Shown in pieces: positions 51,891 to 63,140 of a stretch of DNA of 64,000 nt. The stretch is from Phellopilus nigrolimitatus (Eukaryota; Basidiomycota; Agaricomycetes; Hymenochaetales; Hymenochaetaceae): assembly GCA_021029095.1 (NCBI GenBank), contig JAJOHG010000033.1, forward strand, positions 248,001-312,000. The letters run 5' to 3'. Below the pieces are notes generated by a model. The model saw only the letters and a program-made list of their open reading frames with translations, had not been told where the DNA came from and did not search any database. The position numbers and the translations under genes were made by a program. Numbering within the stretch: position 1 is the first letter of the stretch; each line of letters starts with the position of its first letter.

Positions 51891-54632
51891 TCACGGCGAC
51901 GCCGCCGCCGCCTCGAGTGCGGGGAGGTGCACCGCGCCGAGCCACGCGAGGATGACCTCCACGCGCGCGCCGTGCAGCGCGAGGCTCAGCGGCGCGCGCG
52001 CATTCTCCGCGCCCGCGCCCCGCGCCTGCTCGCTCGCCGCGCGCTCCCGCTCCGCCTTCGCGCGCAGCCGCGCGTGCACCGGCGCGAGCAGCGCGCGCAG
52101 GTGCTCCAGCGCGCCGCGCACGTCCCCGCCTTCGGTGTCCGCCGCGTCGCTCACGGGCGATCCGCGCCCGGACGCCGAGGGCGTCTTCGAGCTGCTCGAT
52201 GCCGTCGACGGCCCCGCGGACGGGCACGCGGCCGCCACCGGGTCGTCCTCCTCCGCGACGGGCAGCGGCGACGGCGTGCGCCGCACGACCGGCTCCGCGA
52301 AGCGCGGCGCCCCCGCGCGCACGAGCGCGTTGGGCAGCCGGCCGTACCTCCACCCGCCCGCGAGCCGCTCGAGCGTCTCGACGAACTCCGCCTGAGCCAT
52401 CGAGCGCGGCGGGAGAAACACCGGGTAGCCCTCGAGCCCCGCGACGATGCACGCCGCGCGGCCGAACGTGCGCGTGAGCGCCGCGAACTCGCCGAGCATC
52501 AGCAGGCAGTTCAGGATGCTGAAGTGCGCCTCGAGCAGCAGCGGGTGGTACGTCGTGAACGGCAGCGCGACGTCCTGCGCGAGCGCCGGCGCGTCGTGCT
52601 GCCTGCTGTTCGGGCGGAACGTCTCGAGCAGCGCGAACGCGCGCTCCATCCTGTGCAGGACGTCGCCGTCCCCATAGTCCTCCGCGTCCGGCGGCGCCTC
52701 GAGCTCGAGCGTGTCGAAGTGCGCGAGGAACTTCTCGTGGTCGCGCTTGCTCTTCCGTAGCAGCGTGCACACCTGTTCGCGGAGCCGGCCCTCGCCGAAG
52801 GCCGCGCGGTACGCGCGCGCCTTTGAGCCGTCCGCACGGCCGAGCGGGCCGTCGGGATTCCCGATCTCCGTCCCACCGTACCGGCCGTGCGTAACATACG
52901 ATAGATGGACTTCTCCGAAGTCGTTTGGTGGGATGCGCGGGATCTCCTCGAGCGTGAAGAACGCTTCCTCAATGAGGAAGAACGCATGTGCGAGGTATGC
53001 CGCGCCGCGGTGGAAGAGAACCTGCGGCTCGAGGGGCTCGGGCGCGTCGGGTAGGACGGAGTGGTGTATGAGCAGCTGCTCGCCGTCCGGGCCCTCGATC
53101 ACAGGTGCCGTGCCGCTGGGCGGCGCCTGTCCGTTGACCTTGGCTTTCTTGCGCTTCGCCTTTGAGTGGCTGTCGCCGTTGGATCGTAAAGCGGGATCGT
53201 GCGCTTGACGAGCCCGGCGGACGGCGCGGGATTCCCTCAGAGCATAAGTGAAGTCTTTCGTAGCCAGAGCGAATTCGTCTCTGAAGCAATGGACAATTCC
53301 TCTGGTGCGATAAAACTCGAGTCGTTGAGGGTTTTCAGCTATCAGTTGGTCAAGAGTGTTTGTAGAAGTGGACTCGGCAAGTTGTCTGTACAAATTTATA
53401 AGTTTGACTTTTCCTTGGAGGTGTGATGTCTGCTGACCTTGAAGGTATCTTCTCGTGGAAGAAGTGTACATAGCGGGCATCCGCGTTCTTTGGATCTACA
53501 ATCCATTTCACTCACGAGAGAGGAGGACATCACGACATACCACTCACCGACTTTGAGCACCCTTTCCGCAATGTCGTCAAAGACGGTGCCGCGGCCCATG
53601 ACCATCACGCTCGACGCGATCTCGTCTGCCTTGTACGCCTCTGCGAGCTTCTGCACGGCGAGCGCCCGCAGGCGGTGCACGCGCGTCGCAGACATCGGGA
53701 CGTTGCGCCCGCCGCCCCCGCCGAAGTCGCCCATCGGGTTCAGGCCGAGCGACTGCGCCGCCGCCCACGGGCTCCCGCCGAAGCCGAAACCCCCGCCGCC
53801 CCCGCCGCCGCGCAGCGAGCCGAGCGCCGCGGCGGACAGCCCGGAGGACGCGCGCACGGAGAGCTCCGCGGCCTCGTCGATGAGCCGGCGGATCGCGGCG
53901 ACGGAGCGAAAGACGCCCGGGTCGATCGGCGGCGGCGCAGCGGCGCCCGGGCGCGGCACGAGCGGGGGCAGTGGTTGTGGGGGGCCCTACGCCCGCCGGG
54001 GATGCGGGTGGCGAGTACGAGTGCGAGGTGCTCGAGCTGAGGCTGATGGAGGAGCCGCTGCGCTCGCGGAGACGCGCGAAGCCCGTGGGCTGCGCATACT
54101 GCGCCGGAGAGGGCATGGGCGAGGCAGACATGCGCATGTCGCTCGCGAAAACGGTTGCCGGGTCGAGGTTGAGGACGAGCAGCGACTCGAGGAGCTCGAG
54201 CGGGAGCTGCAGCCAGGGCCCCTGTGCGCCGCGTAAGCATGCGCATCGCGCACCCGCAGTGTCAAAACAGAGAAGACGTACATGATACGAGCTGATGTAT
54301 TTCCAGTGCTTGTTCCTGCTGATGCACAGAACTGGGGGGCGCGCGGCGCAGACGCTGGCGTCGTCCGGGAGCGCCTCAGCGCCATTCGGCTTGCTCTTCG
54401 CGCTCGCAGCCTTCTTGGATCTCTTTTTCTTCTTTTTCTTCGTGATAGACGTTCTTTCCTCCGCATCGTCCTCCGGGTTGTTCGGTGAGGTCATTTCCGC
54501 CTGCATGTGCGAGTCCAGGACGTGGTCGGACGAAGTGTCTGAAAATTGACTCTGTGTACTGTGGCTATCCGACTTGGAGAGGTCCAACGCCGACAGCCCG
54601 GTCGTCGTCGCCGTCATGATTTCCGCAGGCAT
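51891..54632 (-). CDS. Large TPR-like protein, function unknown, with apparent frameshift
   Basis: Four exons (54282-54632, 53548-54221, 53438-53495, 51891-53385) give about 858 aa if one base is ignored near 53979-53987. The N-terminus is Ser-rich with a lysine tract (KKKKKKRSKK). Exon 2 carries PWLQLPLELLESLLVLNLDP, then a Gly-rich segment and EAYKADEIASSVMVMGRGTV. The last exon has TPR-like helices (AENPQRLEFYRTRGIVHCFR, DEFALATKDFTYALRESR) and a long helical C-terminus. Without the frameshift, exon 2 would end in phase 2 where exon 3 needs phase 1. I do not recognise the family. Its 3' end lies 172 bases from that of the preceding gene. Confidence 0.72.
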
Positions 54633-55196
54633 TTTGGCAGATTATCTGGCCGAGGACATGGACGACGTTCGCGTAAGATTTTGGAGCGAGCAGATATAGA
54701 TGCCAGAAGCCGTGGTGGTCGGTTATGAACGATGGTTGTTGCAGTTCATTATACTTAGCAGCAGCACTGCTGCTGTCGGCTTCCAGATAAATCACCGAAT
54801 CACCGAGTTGAATGCCGTCACTCCGCTGAGATGTGGTTGGTTCAACTCTGATTGTATGCTATCGTACTGATAGCCTTCCACAACCGCGTCAGATATAAAG
54901 AGAGTATCACCGCGGAGACTGCACTAGGAGAGCGAACATCGACAGGGTCATATGCTGGGCGCGGTAGGTACTAAGAAGTGGATTCGTTACACAAAAGTTC
55001 GTCCGTGCGTATTCGAAGAAACAGCGTGCAAGTAGAGTGCATCGATTATCACCTTGTCCGAGAGTGTACTCTGCATTAAAGGAACGGAATGGAGAGGCGA
55101 AAGGAAAGAAAGAAGCAAAGCAAAGCCAGGAGAAATGAAGAGTGAGAACAGAAAGAAAGAAAAACTCAATATGAAATATATAATAGAGAGGAGGTC
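54633..55196. other. Intergenic region
   Basis: This is the promoter of the leftward TPR-like gene and the 3' flank of the chitin synthase gene. The plus strand is purine-rich at 55080-55190. No gene is seen. Confidence 0.6.
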
Positions 55197-58100
55197 CTAC
55201 TGGTAGTCCCCATACGTCCGGGGCGGCGCCGCCCCTGGTGGGAGATTGGAAATAGGCGCAGCCGGCGACGTCGGGCTCGCATATGTCGACGAGCGCGAGT
55301 ATCGGTTCGTCGGCGGCTGCTGGGACGACGGCCTCCGCGACTGCGGCCTCGCAATCCGCCGCACGCCCTCCGGGCCAGGGACAGGCCCGTTATCCGCGAG
55401 GCTCACGCCGCGCGAGCGCGCCGCTGCCGCCGCCGCCTGCTGCTGCTGGCGCGCAGACACGTTCACATGGTGCGCCGCCGAGCTCTGCGTGTCGTCCGAC
55501 TCCGCGGTCGTGCTCGGGTAGTCCTCGTCGTAGCCCGCCGCTTGCGGCTGCGAGTGGCGGTACGGGTTCTGCGTCTCGCCCGGGTACGAACTGGACACCG
55601 TGCCCTGCCGCAGGACCACGCCGCCGGCGCTCCCGCCCACACCGTGCCTCCCCCGAACGTACGACTCGATGGGCGGCGGCGCGTACGCCTCCGGCGACGG
55701 CAGCATGTTCTGCAACGAGTCTCGGCGGTTGCTGTGCACGTTGTATTCACTATCCGGTGGGCTGGAAATTAGGCGCGCATGCGAGCCCGTGTCGGAAAGC
55801 ATCGGCATCTCTTCGCTCGTTCGAGAGAACCCAGTCGACGCGGAGGGCGTCGTGCCGCTTAGGAGACCGCCTGGCCTATTGTTCACTGCTAATGGCGCGG
55901 GGAGCATCACGAGCGGAGAGCTGTCGTGGCGGGTCCGCGGCTGCGGCTGACCACCATAGCTCAGTGAGTCAGCTAAGTCCGACTGATGCTGGAACGTCTC
56001 GGCGGTCGAGATCATCGAGGAGCTGAAGTTTCGAGATAATCAGTACAGGCGATGAAATATGGTTAAAGGACGGAAAAAACACACCGCTTTGGTGAGTTAG
56101 ACCGCATATCATAGAAAGTCGAGTCGCGCGACTGCGTCCCGCCTCTCCACCGGCGCTCGCGCTCGAACTCCGCCCAGCGCTTCATGACGATATGCGACGA
56201 GTCGAACTCGCCCTCCTTGTCGCCGTGGTTCCCGCCCTTGTCGCCCAGGACCTGGCGCGTCTGGCCCCACGAAAAGTCGTCAAAGTGCCAGAACGCGTAC
56301 GCGGGGAGCGCGAAGTTCCAAATCGGGAGCGAAATCAGGTAGATGAACATCCAGCCCACGTACGCAACCTTGCGCGAGGTGACGACGATGAGCAGACCGG
56401 GTAGCCCGAGAATGATGCCGAGAAGGATAAGCGAGATGGTGGTGTTCGCCCCACCGGGGATGATGGATTCGATGATGAGGTAGAGCGTGAACGAGATGGC
56501 AGCGGGCAGAACGAGCGTTCCCGCGAGCTCCATGAACACGACGAACTGCATAGAGAAACAGAACGTGCCGCACAGGTCCCGGACGAGAAGGAGCTCAAAC
56601 AGGTTATGCACGGTCGAGTTGATCCAGCGGCGTCGTTGCGAGAGCAGGACAGCGAAAGTATCAGGCACGATCGTCTTGCACACCGCCTGCGGGCAGAAAA
56701 TCATCTTGCGTTTCGGGAACGTCTTCAGCATCAGGGTTGTCAGATACCGATCCTCTCCAAGCAGCAGCAGGTTCTTCTTGTGCAGCGTGTCGACGATGTT
56801 CTCCGAGTAGTGCTCTACGATGTCCGGGTTGCCAAGGATAGGAACCCAGTAGCCAGACTGACCCTTGGGAGCCTTGATGCGGTACATACTGAAACAACCA
56901 GGCAAACACGTTACACCACCGAACATGGACTCGAAAGCCTTCGTCAGATGATGCGAGATGTAGTACTCGAACACTGTCAAAGAAATGTGGGGCTTAAAAA
57001 AAGAATTACAACGCAAGTTAGCTGGAAGTACCGACCTTGGATCATCGTCACCCAGGTCTCTGCCTTGTTCGCGATCTTGGTCTCGCCACATAGACCCATG
57101 ATCTCCTCGTCGTGCACCATGCACGAGACCATGCGCGTCAGCGAGTCGGGGAAGACCTTCGTGTCCGCGTCGACGCACAGCACCATCTCGTACCTGTCCG
57201 GGCTCACGCCCGTCGCACGCCAGATCGAATTGAAGAACTCGTACTCGAACGTCGTCATGCGCTCGTCGAACATGACCTTCTGCATGAACGCCATGAGCAC
57301 GATCTGCGAGTCGCGCTTGCCGCGGTTGCCCGGCTTCGCCTCGCCCTGCTCGAGCGGGTTCCCGCACTTCGCGACGAGCACGATCGGTACGCGCTGCTGC
57401 TTCGACCGCTCGACCGTGTTGTCGTCATACAGGTAGAAGCCCGCGTACACCTTCGCCATGTTGTGCCGCTTGTGCCCGTCGGCGATGGCCACGTACGAGT
57501 GCGCCTCGACCTCCTCGGCGGGAATAACCAGTTCGCTCATCATCGACAGCACGATGTCCGGAGTTGACATGGGATTCCCTGCACCCTTCACCATACCGTC
57601 AGCGATGACCATGAGCAGTTTGTGGCTGTTGGGGTAGTCCGTGGTAGCGAGAGAGTCCAGGGTCGTCCGCAAACCTTCAACAGACTCTGAATAGGCAGTA
57701 ACAAGACAGATAGTGTGTGCCAGCGGGAAGTGGTATGGCATGAAGTCTGGCGAGGGCTGTGGGATGACGTTGTTCAGGGGGAAGGGACACGGGCTATCGT
57801 TGAAATAGCCCTTCTGCGACGATCCATCGCCTAATGACGTCGAGCTGCGCGATGACCGATACGCAGGCGTGTCGGGCGGGCTGAGTTTCTTGTTCCCACC
57901 ACCGTACATCGTGCTGCGCTTGTACGACACCGCATCCATGTTCCCGTACGTCGTCGTGGGGCGGTTGCCGCTCACCTTCAGCAGCGCGTCGGACGGCGTG
58001 AAGCGCGACGTCGAGGGCAGGAACGTCTTCCGTTTGGCCCCGTATTTCTCTGAGGAGCCGTTCTTCTGCACGTTTGGCCGGTAGCGGCTCGGCGCGGGGC

Positions 58101-59934
58101 GGTAGATGTCGTCTGTCCAGTTTTCGATCGCCTCTGCACGCTGCATGCGCTGCTCGTACGTCTCGTTGCTGAACGAGCCGAGCCTCCACGAGAGAAACCA
58201 ACCGAACAGGACGGCCATGCAGAACTTGATGGACACGACGCCGATGATGAATACGAGCGAAACCCACAGGACAACCTCCGAGGCGACGCAACCGATCGTT
58301 TGCGTGTCGATGAAGCCAACCGTGATGATGTCCTGAAGACAGTGGCCAAGCGACTTCTGATTACTCCGGTAGAAATTCATGGTGATGTCGTGCGTGTTGT
58401 ACGTGCCATTCCCCAGCATGAACTCGTCAAAAATGGCCGGATAGTTCACTTCTGCTTTGTTGAGCCATTTCAGCAGGCTGAAATCCAAGACGGAGCTAAT
58501 AAAGACGATAATGAGCCTCACAGTGCGGCGGCAAGGCTAAAAGACAGCGTTACTCACGATTCGAATACGGCGAGGTTGCGGCTTGGGTTCTTGACATCGC
58601 TCCACTCGTAGTAGACCTGGCCCTGGGCGTGTATTGCAGCAAGATCGGAACGCGCCGTGCTGGTAACATGACACGTTGTCGCAGAGTCGTAGTTCGTGAG
58701 ATTCACGCCAGAGGTCCCGAATTGATTATAAATATTGCAAGGGAAATACCACTCGAGGTCGCCGTTCTGCGTCTGGATGCTCGTATTGCTTGCGCCGGTG
58801 ATCAGCCCGCGGCAGTGGCTGTCCACGTTCTGGAACATGAACGAGATGTCAGAGCCAGCGGCATTCCAGTTGCCCTCGAGCACCGGGTTCGTATCCCCGG
58901 GGAAGGAGGCCGTCTTTGGATGGTTGAAGTGGGAGAAATCGTAGTCGTAGCCGTGGATGATGACCGAGCTGTTTCCCACGTTGCCCGAGCGGAATCGCAG
59001 GGCTGGCTTGCCGCAGACGGCCTGTGTGAAGCCGAAGGTGAGGAAGCCGACACCTGCCATGAGCAACATGACGATGCTCATGAGTCCGATTTTCTCGCGC
59101 CAAGCGCGGCGCTGCTCAGGAGTACGTATACCTACGGTGCACAGTCAACGCTAAGTATAGAGCGGAAACGAACACGCTGCTTACCACACGAGCTGAGCAT
59201 GAAACCAGGGACGCAGGCAGTGAGAAAGTAGCAGTATGTCATCCATCCGTCGTGGGGCCCAGGGACGTCGGGCAGACAGCCCTTCTTCTGGGGCTGCTCG
59301 GGCTCGTCCGCAATGGCATGCTTGGACTGCCTCCTGCGAAGAGTGGCGCCTCGCTTGAACAGCGCCAGACCCGACTCAGAGATGTCCTCTTCTCGTCCGA
59401 GAAGCGATTTGCCCCGCCGCAGAGGCACCCGCTGGGGATAATTCCCAGTAGCTGCAAAAATAAATTATTTTAGAAAAAAAAAAACGAAAGAGAAAAATAA
59501 TCATAGGACGCACTTGAGGGCATGAGCCCCAGCCTGCCTTTCCCTTCTTCCTCGAGCTGCGCGGCATGGGTCCTGTAATGCCACAGACGGTGCCCCGGCT
59601 CGATCTTCTCCCTGTCAGGGCGAACGAGGCTCTTCTTGCGCCCCACGCGCGCAGGATCGAAGCTCGCACCCGCCTCTGCGCTTTCGAGGTCGTTGGGCGT
59701 CGGGGGCAGGGCGCCGTCGCGGTAAGCTGACAGGTAGCGCTGGCGGCTGTCGTCAAGAGGCGCGGAGCGGTCGCCGCGCTCGTTGACCTGGAAGGAGACA
59801 TTGCCACGGGGGTTAGGGGCGGAGTGGAGGGGAGAGTTGTCGGGGCTGTCAGGGCCGTCGAAGTAGGAGGGCGGGGCGGGTGCGCCGCGCGGTGGTGCGG
59901 AGCGTGGGGGGCGGGCCTGCTCACGGTAGGCCAT
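55197..59934 (-). CDS. Chitin synthase, class IV (Chs3-type)
   Basis: Six exons (59514-59934, 59185-59451, 58558-59131, 57036-58495, 56085-56973, 55197-56022) encode 1,478 aa. A disordered N-terminus leads to a membrane segment (about 200-220), a second helix ([20 protein letters not shown]), an extracellular domain with several N-glycosylation sites, and another helix pair. The GT2 catalytic domain follows: the DxD motif in CVDADTKVF (about 862), [25 protein letters not shown] (about 981) and QRRRWINS (about 1020). Three to five C-terminal transmembrane helices follow, then a Ser/Pro/Gln-rich tail. The enzyme polymerises UDP-GlcNAc into chitin and extrudes it at the plasma membrane. All key catalytic residues are present. 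The extended N-terminal membrane region and motif spacing match division 2, class IV enzymes such as yeast Chs3. Confidence 0.97.
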
Positions 59935-61100
59935 TGGTTATGTGCGGGTGTTAGCCGCACAAAAGGCGCTCAGCGCGTAGAAAAAGGAAGTGGCGGGGAC
60001 GGCGACGATGACGAGGGCGACGCCGGGGATGGATGAAGGGAGAGAAAGGATGGACGTGTAGCCGTCGAGGACGACGTCGACGAGGGGTGATGGAGGCGAC
60101 GTCGAGGCGGCAAGCCCAACATGGGTCTGGTGGGAAATCGGATTATGTAATAAACTGGAAAACAGTGAGAAAAATAGAGTAAATCAGCCAGCATGCCCGG
60201 AGGCTTTATTCTCGTCTTAGTTCCGAGATGAGCATGACCGATCTAACGATTGGGTAAATGTTGGCGAAATGTCCGCGAAGTCAGAGAGCATCGAGCGACG
60301 TTCGATGCGAGCATGCAGCTCATGCAGAACACTCGCGACTTTGGACTTCAGATTATACGTTGCTGAAGCGCAGCTAGAGTATTGAGTAGTTTATTGCACA
60401 ACCTCACGCTATTTCAATTTCCATACGAGGCGGACATTCTGATTTCTTGACCGCTGCAGATTTGCTCTAAATCGGATAATTTCTTTAATAGCCCGCTGAC
60501 CGCAGCAAGTCTCCTCCATTCGTCATCCGTGCATGTCCCATCGTCATCCTCTACTCCAGGGAGTTGGCTTTCTCCTCTGAAACCTGTGAAACTCCTTGGG
60601 AATCTTCGAAAGATCTGCGTCGTCTTCAAGTATATTTGGCTGCCGACTCATGTTCAACCGCAGTTGACGCGAATTTCATCTCGAGAATGCTTCTCCAAGT
60701 ACACCAACTCACCCGAAGCCCAACAGGCGCCCACCGCGCCCTTCTATCGATGCGTCATCGCGATATCACTGCCCCATCTGGTCCCGCCGCTCCCGCCGTG
60801 CGCCCCTCGGGAGGCGGGCCGCGCCCTTCCGGGTCCGCATGATGTGACTCGCCCGCGCGCCTATCTGTCTACCCGCCCACGATGCGGTCCTCTCCCGCCT
60901 GGCGCGGCCCCGCCCTGATGCGCGCGCGTAGCCCTTGACCCACCGCGCCTTCCCGACGCGCCAACCCTCCCGCCCAGCGCGCGCCCCAGCCGCGCGGCTA
61001 TAAGAGCCCTGCGAACGCGTGAGGTCTCCCCAGCCCGCCCACCGCAGCTCCACCCACACCGACCGACCATCTCCCGCCCTCTTCCTGCACCCCCTGCGCC
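59935..61100. other. Divergent promoter region between CHS and DUF6699 genes
   Basis: No gene is supported. The chitin synthase promoter lies at its left and the DUF6699 promoter at its right. The last 300 bases are very C-rich with a TATAAG box at 60999-61004. Confidence 0.55.
60999..61004 (+). promoter_or_regulatory. TATA-like box of the DUF6699 gene
   Basis: TATAAG lies 102 bases before the ATG at 61101, in an otherwise GC-rich stretch, and is followed by a C-rich leader. Confidence 0.55.
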
Positions 61101-62014
61101 ATGTCCTCTTACTCGGCCTACCCTTCGCCGTATGCCCGCCAGGGCATGATGTCCCCAGCCTCGTCGCCCTCCGCTGCTGGTGCCGGCGCAGCGCAGCGCG
61201 TCGCGCCGCTATCCTTGGCGGACGCCTTCCACGGGCAGTACCCGGGCGCGCCGCACCTGAGGCCCATCGCCCTCCCAGAGACAGGGAGCCCGGGCTACGG
61301 CTCGGGGCCCACGCGCTCCCGCCCGGCGTCTCTCCCGCCCGCGTCCAACGGGACCGGCCTCGGCATATGTAAGTCCAAGAGAGCCCCTAGCCAAGAGCCG
61401 CCACGCGCTGAGCACCGCTTCCCTCGCGCACAGACGGCATGGAGCCCGCGGCGGCGTCCTCCGCCCCGGGCGAGCCGGCCGTGCACCCGCTCCTCCGCGC
61501 CACCCCCGCCGGCTGCGCGCTCCGCTACAACATCCTGCACCCGCACGCCGCGCACCACGCGGGCGGCGCCCAGCTCGCCCCGGGCGACCTCCGCGCGCCC
61601 GCGACGCACCCGCCCGCGCACGCCCTGCGCGTCACGCTGCTCTGCTACGCCGGCGCGCACGCCCTGCGCGGCGCCCCGCAGCGCGTGCCGTGGGCCGCGA
61701 CCCTCGCCCCGCCGCGCCGCGCGAGCGCGCCCGCGCCCGGCCAGCCCGCCCCGCCGCTCGCGCTCGGCGACGCGCTCGCGGCGCTGCACGGCGCGCTGCT
61801 CGTGCCCGTCACGGAGGGCGAGCTCTGCCAGTTCTCGCCCGAGCAGCTGCGCGCCGCGCACGCCGTGCGCGCGGCGCGCCGGGCGGCGGCCCCGGGCTCG
61901 CCGGCGGGGCTTGTGCGCGCCGACTTCTTGTACGGGTGCACCGAGCTCGCGGGCTTTGTGCGCAACCCGGACAATTCGTTTACTGTCCGAATGGCGCCTC
62001 CCTCCGCCTTTTGA
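61101..62014 (+). CDS. DUF6699-type protein
   Basis: Two exons (61101-61368 and 61434-62014) encode 282 aa. The first 90 residues are a disordered Ser/Pro/Ala stretch (MSSYSAYPSPYARQGMMSPA). The C-terminal domain starts with a short strand (CALRYNILHPHA) and continues with PATHPPAHALRVTLLCYA, PWAATLAPPR, LALGDALAALHGALLVPVTE and GLVRADFLYGCTELAGF. This order of strands and the RADFL(Y/L)G motif match the DUF6699 domain, which is greatly expanded in basidiomycetes and has no known biochemical role. Third codon positions are almost entirely G or C. Confidence 0.8.
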
Positions 62015-62082
62015 CGACGTCTATTGTTTTGCGTTCTCGACGCTTCACGGCGCTCACGACATGCTCCCCACTCTCGATACGA

Positions 62083-62445
62083 CACGGACCTCGTTTTCCA
62101 GTTTTCGACCGTTCTGCTCTGTTCTCTTAAATCGTCTCCTCGCCTTATCCGCTCGGCTGTACGGACATCCCCAACACGGACCTCGCTATCAGCTCTCTAA
62201 CGTTTTGCTCTCTGCTCTCTCGCCTTCTCTACTCGGTTTTACGGACAGCCCCGACACGACACGGACCACTCGTCTTCAGTTTTCGAACATTTCGGTTGAC
62301 CTTCCTCCCCACTCGATACCACGGGCATTTTCCCCCTATTTCCGACGACCCGAACCTCGTTTTTAGCTCTCGGATGTTTTGCTCCGCTATTTTAAGTTGC
62401 CTCTTCGCCTTCTTCTCAACTCGGTACTACGGACAGCTCCCTACC
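62083..62445 (+). repeat. Degenerate tandem repeat, about 90-base unit, four copies
   Basis: Starts at about 62083, 62175, 62260 and 62350 share CACGGACC(T)CG or a variant, a (C)AGTTTTCGA- or AGCTCTC-type block, TTTTGCTC or similar, CGCCTT, CTCGG and TACGGACA. Copies 1, 2 and 4 align best. The array begins 69 bases after the stop of the DUF6699 gene and probably lies in its 3' UTR. Confidence 0.65.
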
Positions 62446-63140
62446 CCACACTCCGCCGTATCGCGCAACCCCCGCTTGACCCTTCGGACTCTGTACTCCG
62501 CTGCATCTGTATCGTTACTGTTTGTTTTGTACGCTTTCTCTGCGCTCCCCACTGTATCCCGCCTCTTCTTATTCCTTTTTGCTTTCCTCGTTATGTTTTC
62601 CTACACTATATGTATCGTCTCTATTCGGACTTTCTCGAACATGTACTTGGGCTGAATAAAAATAAAATTGTACAAAGTTTTGAACAAAGTTTGAAGAACG
62701 GCGCTGCGCTCGCGTGGCCCGGCCCAAATCAGCCGCGATGACCTGGCATTGGCCAGGAAGACAAGACTGCAGCAGCGAACACGAAGACGACGGCGAGCGT
62801 CGCAGTCGAGTTCAGAACGACGCAAGAAATAAAATAAATAAAAAAGGGAGTGAAGTGAAGAGAGATAGTAATAGCGGCCCAGTCATCACGCTTCCACTTC
62901 ACTCGCAACCAACCGCCACCCACACCACACCACACAGACCACAACCCGAAGAGTAAGTACACACCCGCACGCCCGCGTGCACACGCCCCCGGCCCCGCAG
63001 TCCGTCCCACCATTCGCCTGCTCGCCCGCCTCTTGTGCTGCGTCCCCGCGCGCCCCCGTCGAGCCCGCCACCCCGCCTCGCCCCCCGCGCCCGCACGCGC
63101 ACCGAATCCCGCACCCGACCCCCACCCCGCACCCGCAGCG
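62446..63140. other. Intergenic region
   Basis: This is the 3' flank of the DUF6699 gene (AATAAAAATAAA-like signal at 62655-62666) followed by the promoter and C-rich leader of the taxilin gene. No gene is seen. Confidence 0.6.

Noticed and set aside
50554..52395. 613-codon open frame on the plus strand starting upstream of the ER-type gene
   Set aside because: It runs through an intron and the antisense of the next gene. The signal-peptide frame starting at 50851 is in phase with good splice sites.
50785..52770. 661-codon open frame on the minus strand
   Set aside because: It crosses two genes (the ER-type protein and the TPR-like gene) and reads as Arg/Ala-rich translation of their complement. 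It is typical of high-GC coding regions.
56606..57567. Plus-strand frames of 276 and 151 codons
   Set aside because: They lie antisense within the chitin synthase catalytic exons and read as Arg/His/Val-rich shadows.
61645..62130. Alternative frames over the DUF6699 second exon
   Set aside because: They are shadow frames; only the frame ending at 62014 keeps the conserved strand order and joins exon 1 in phase.
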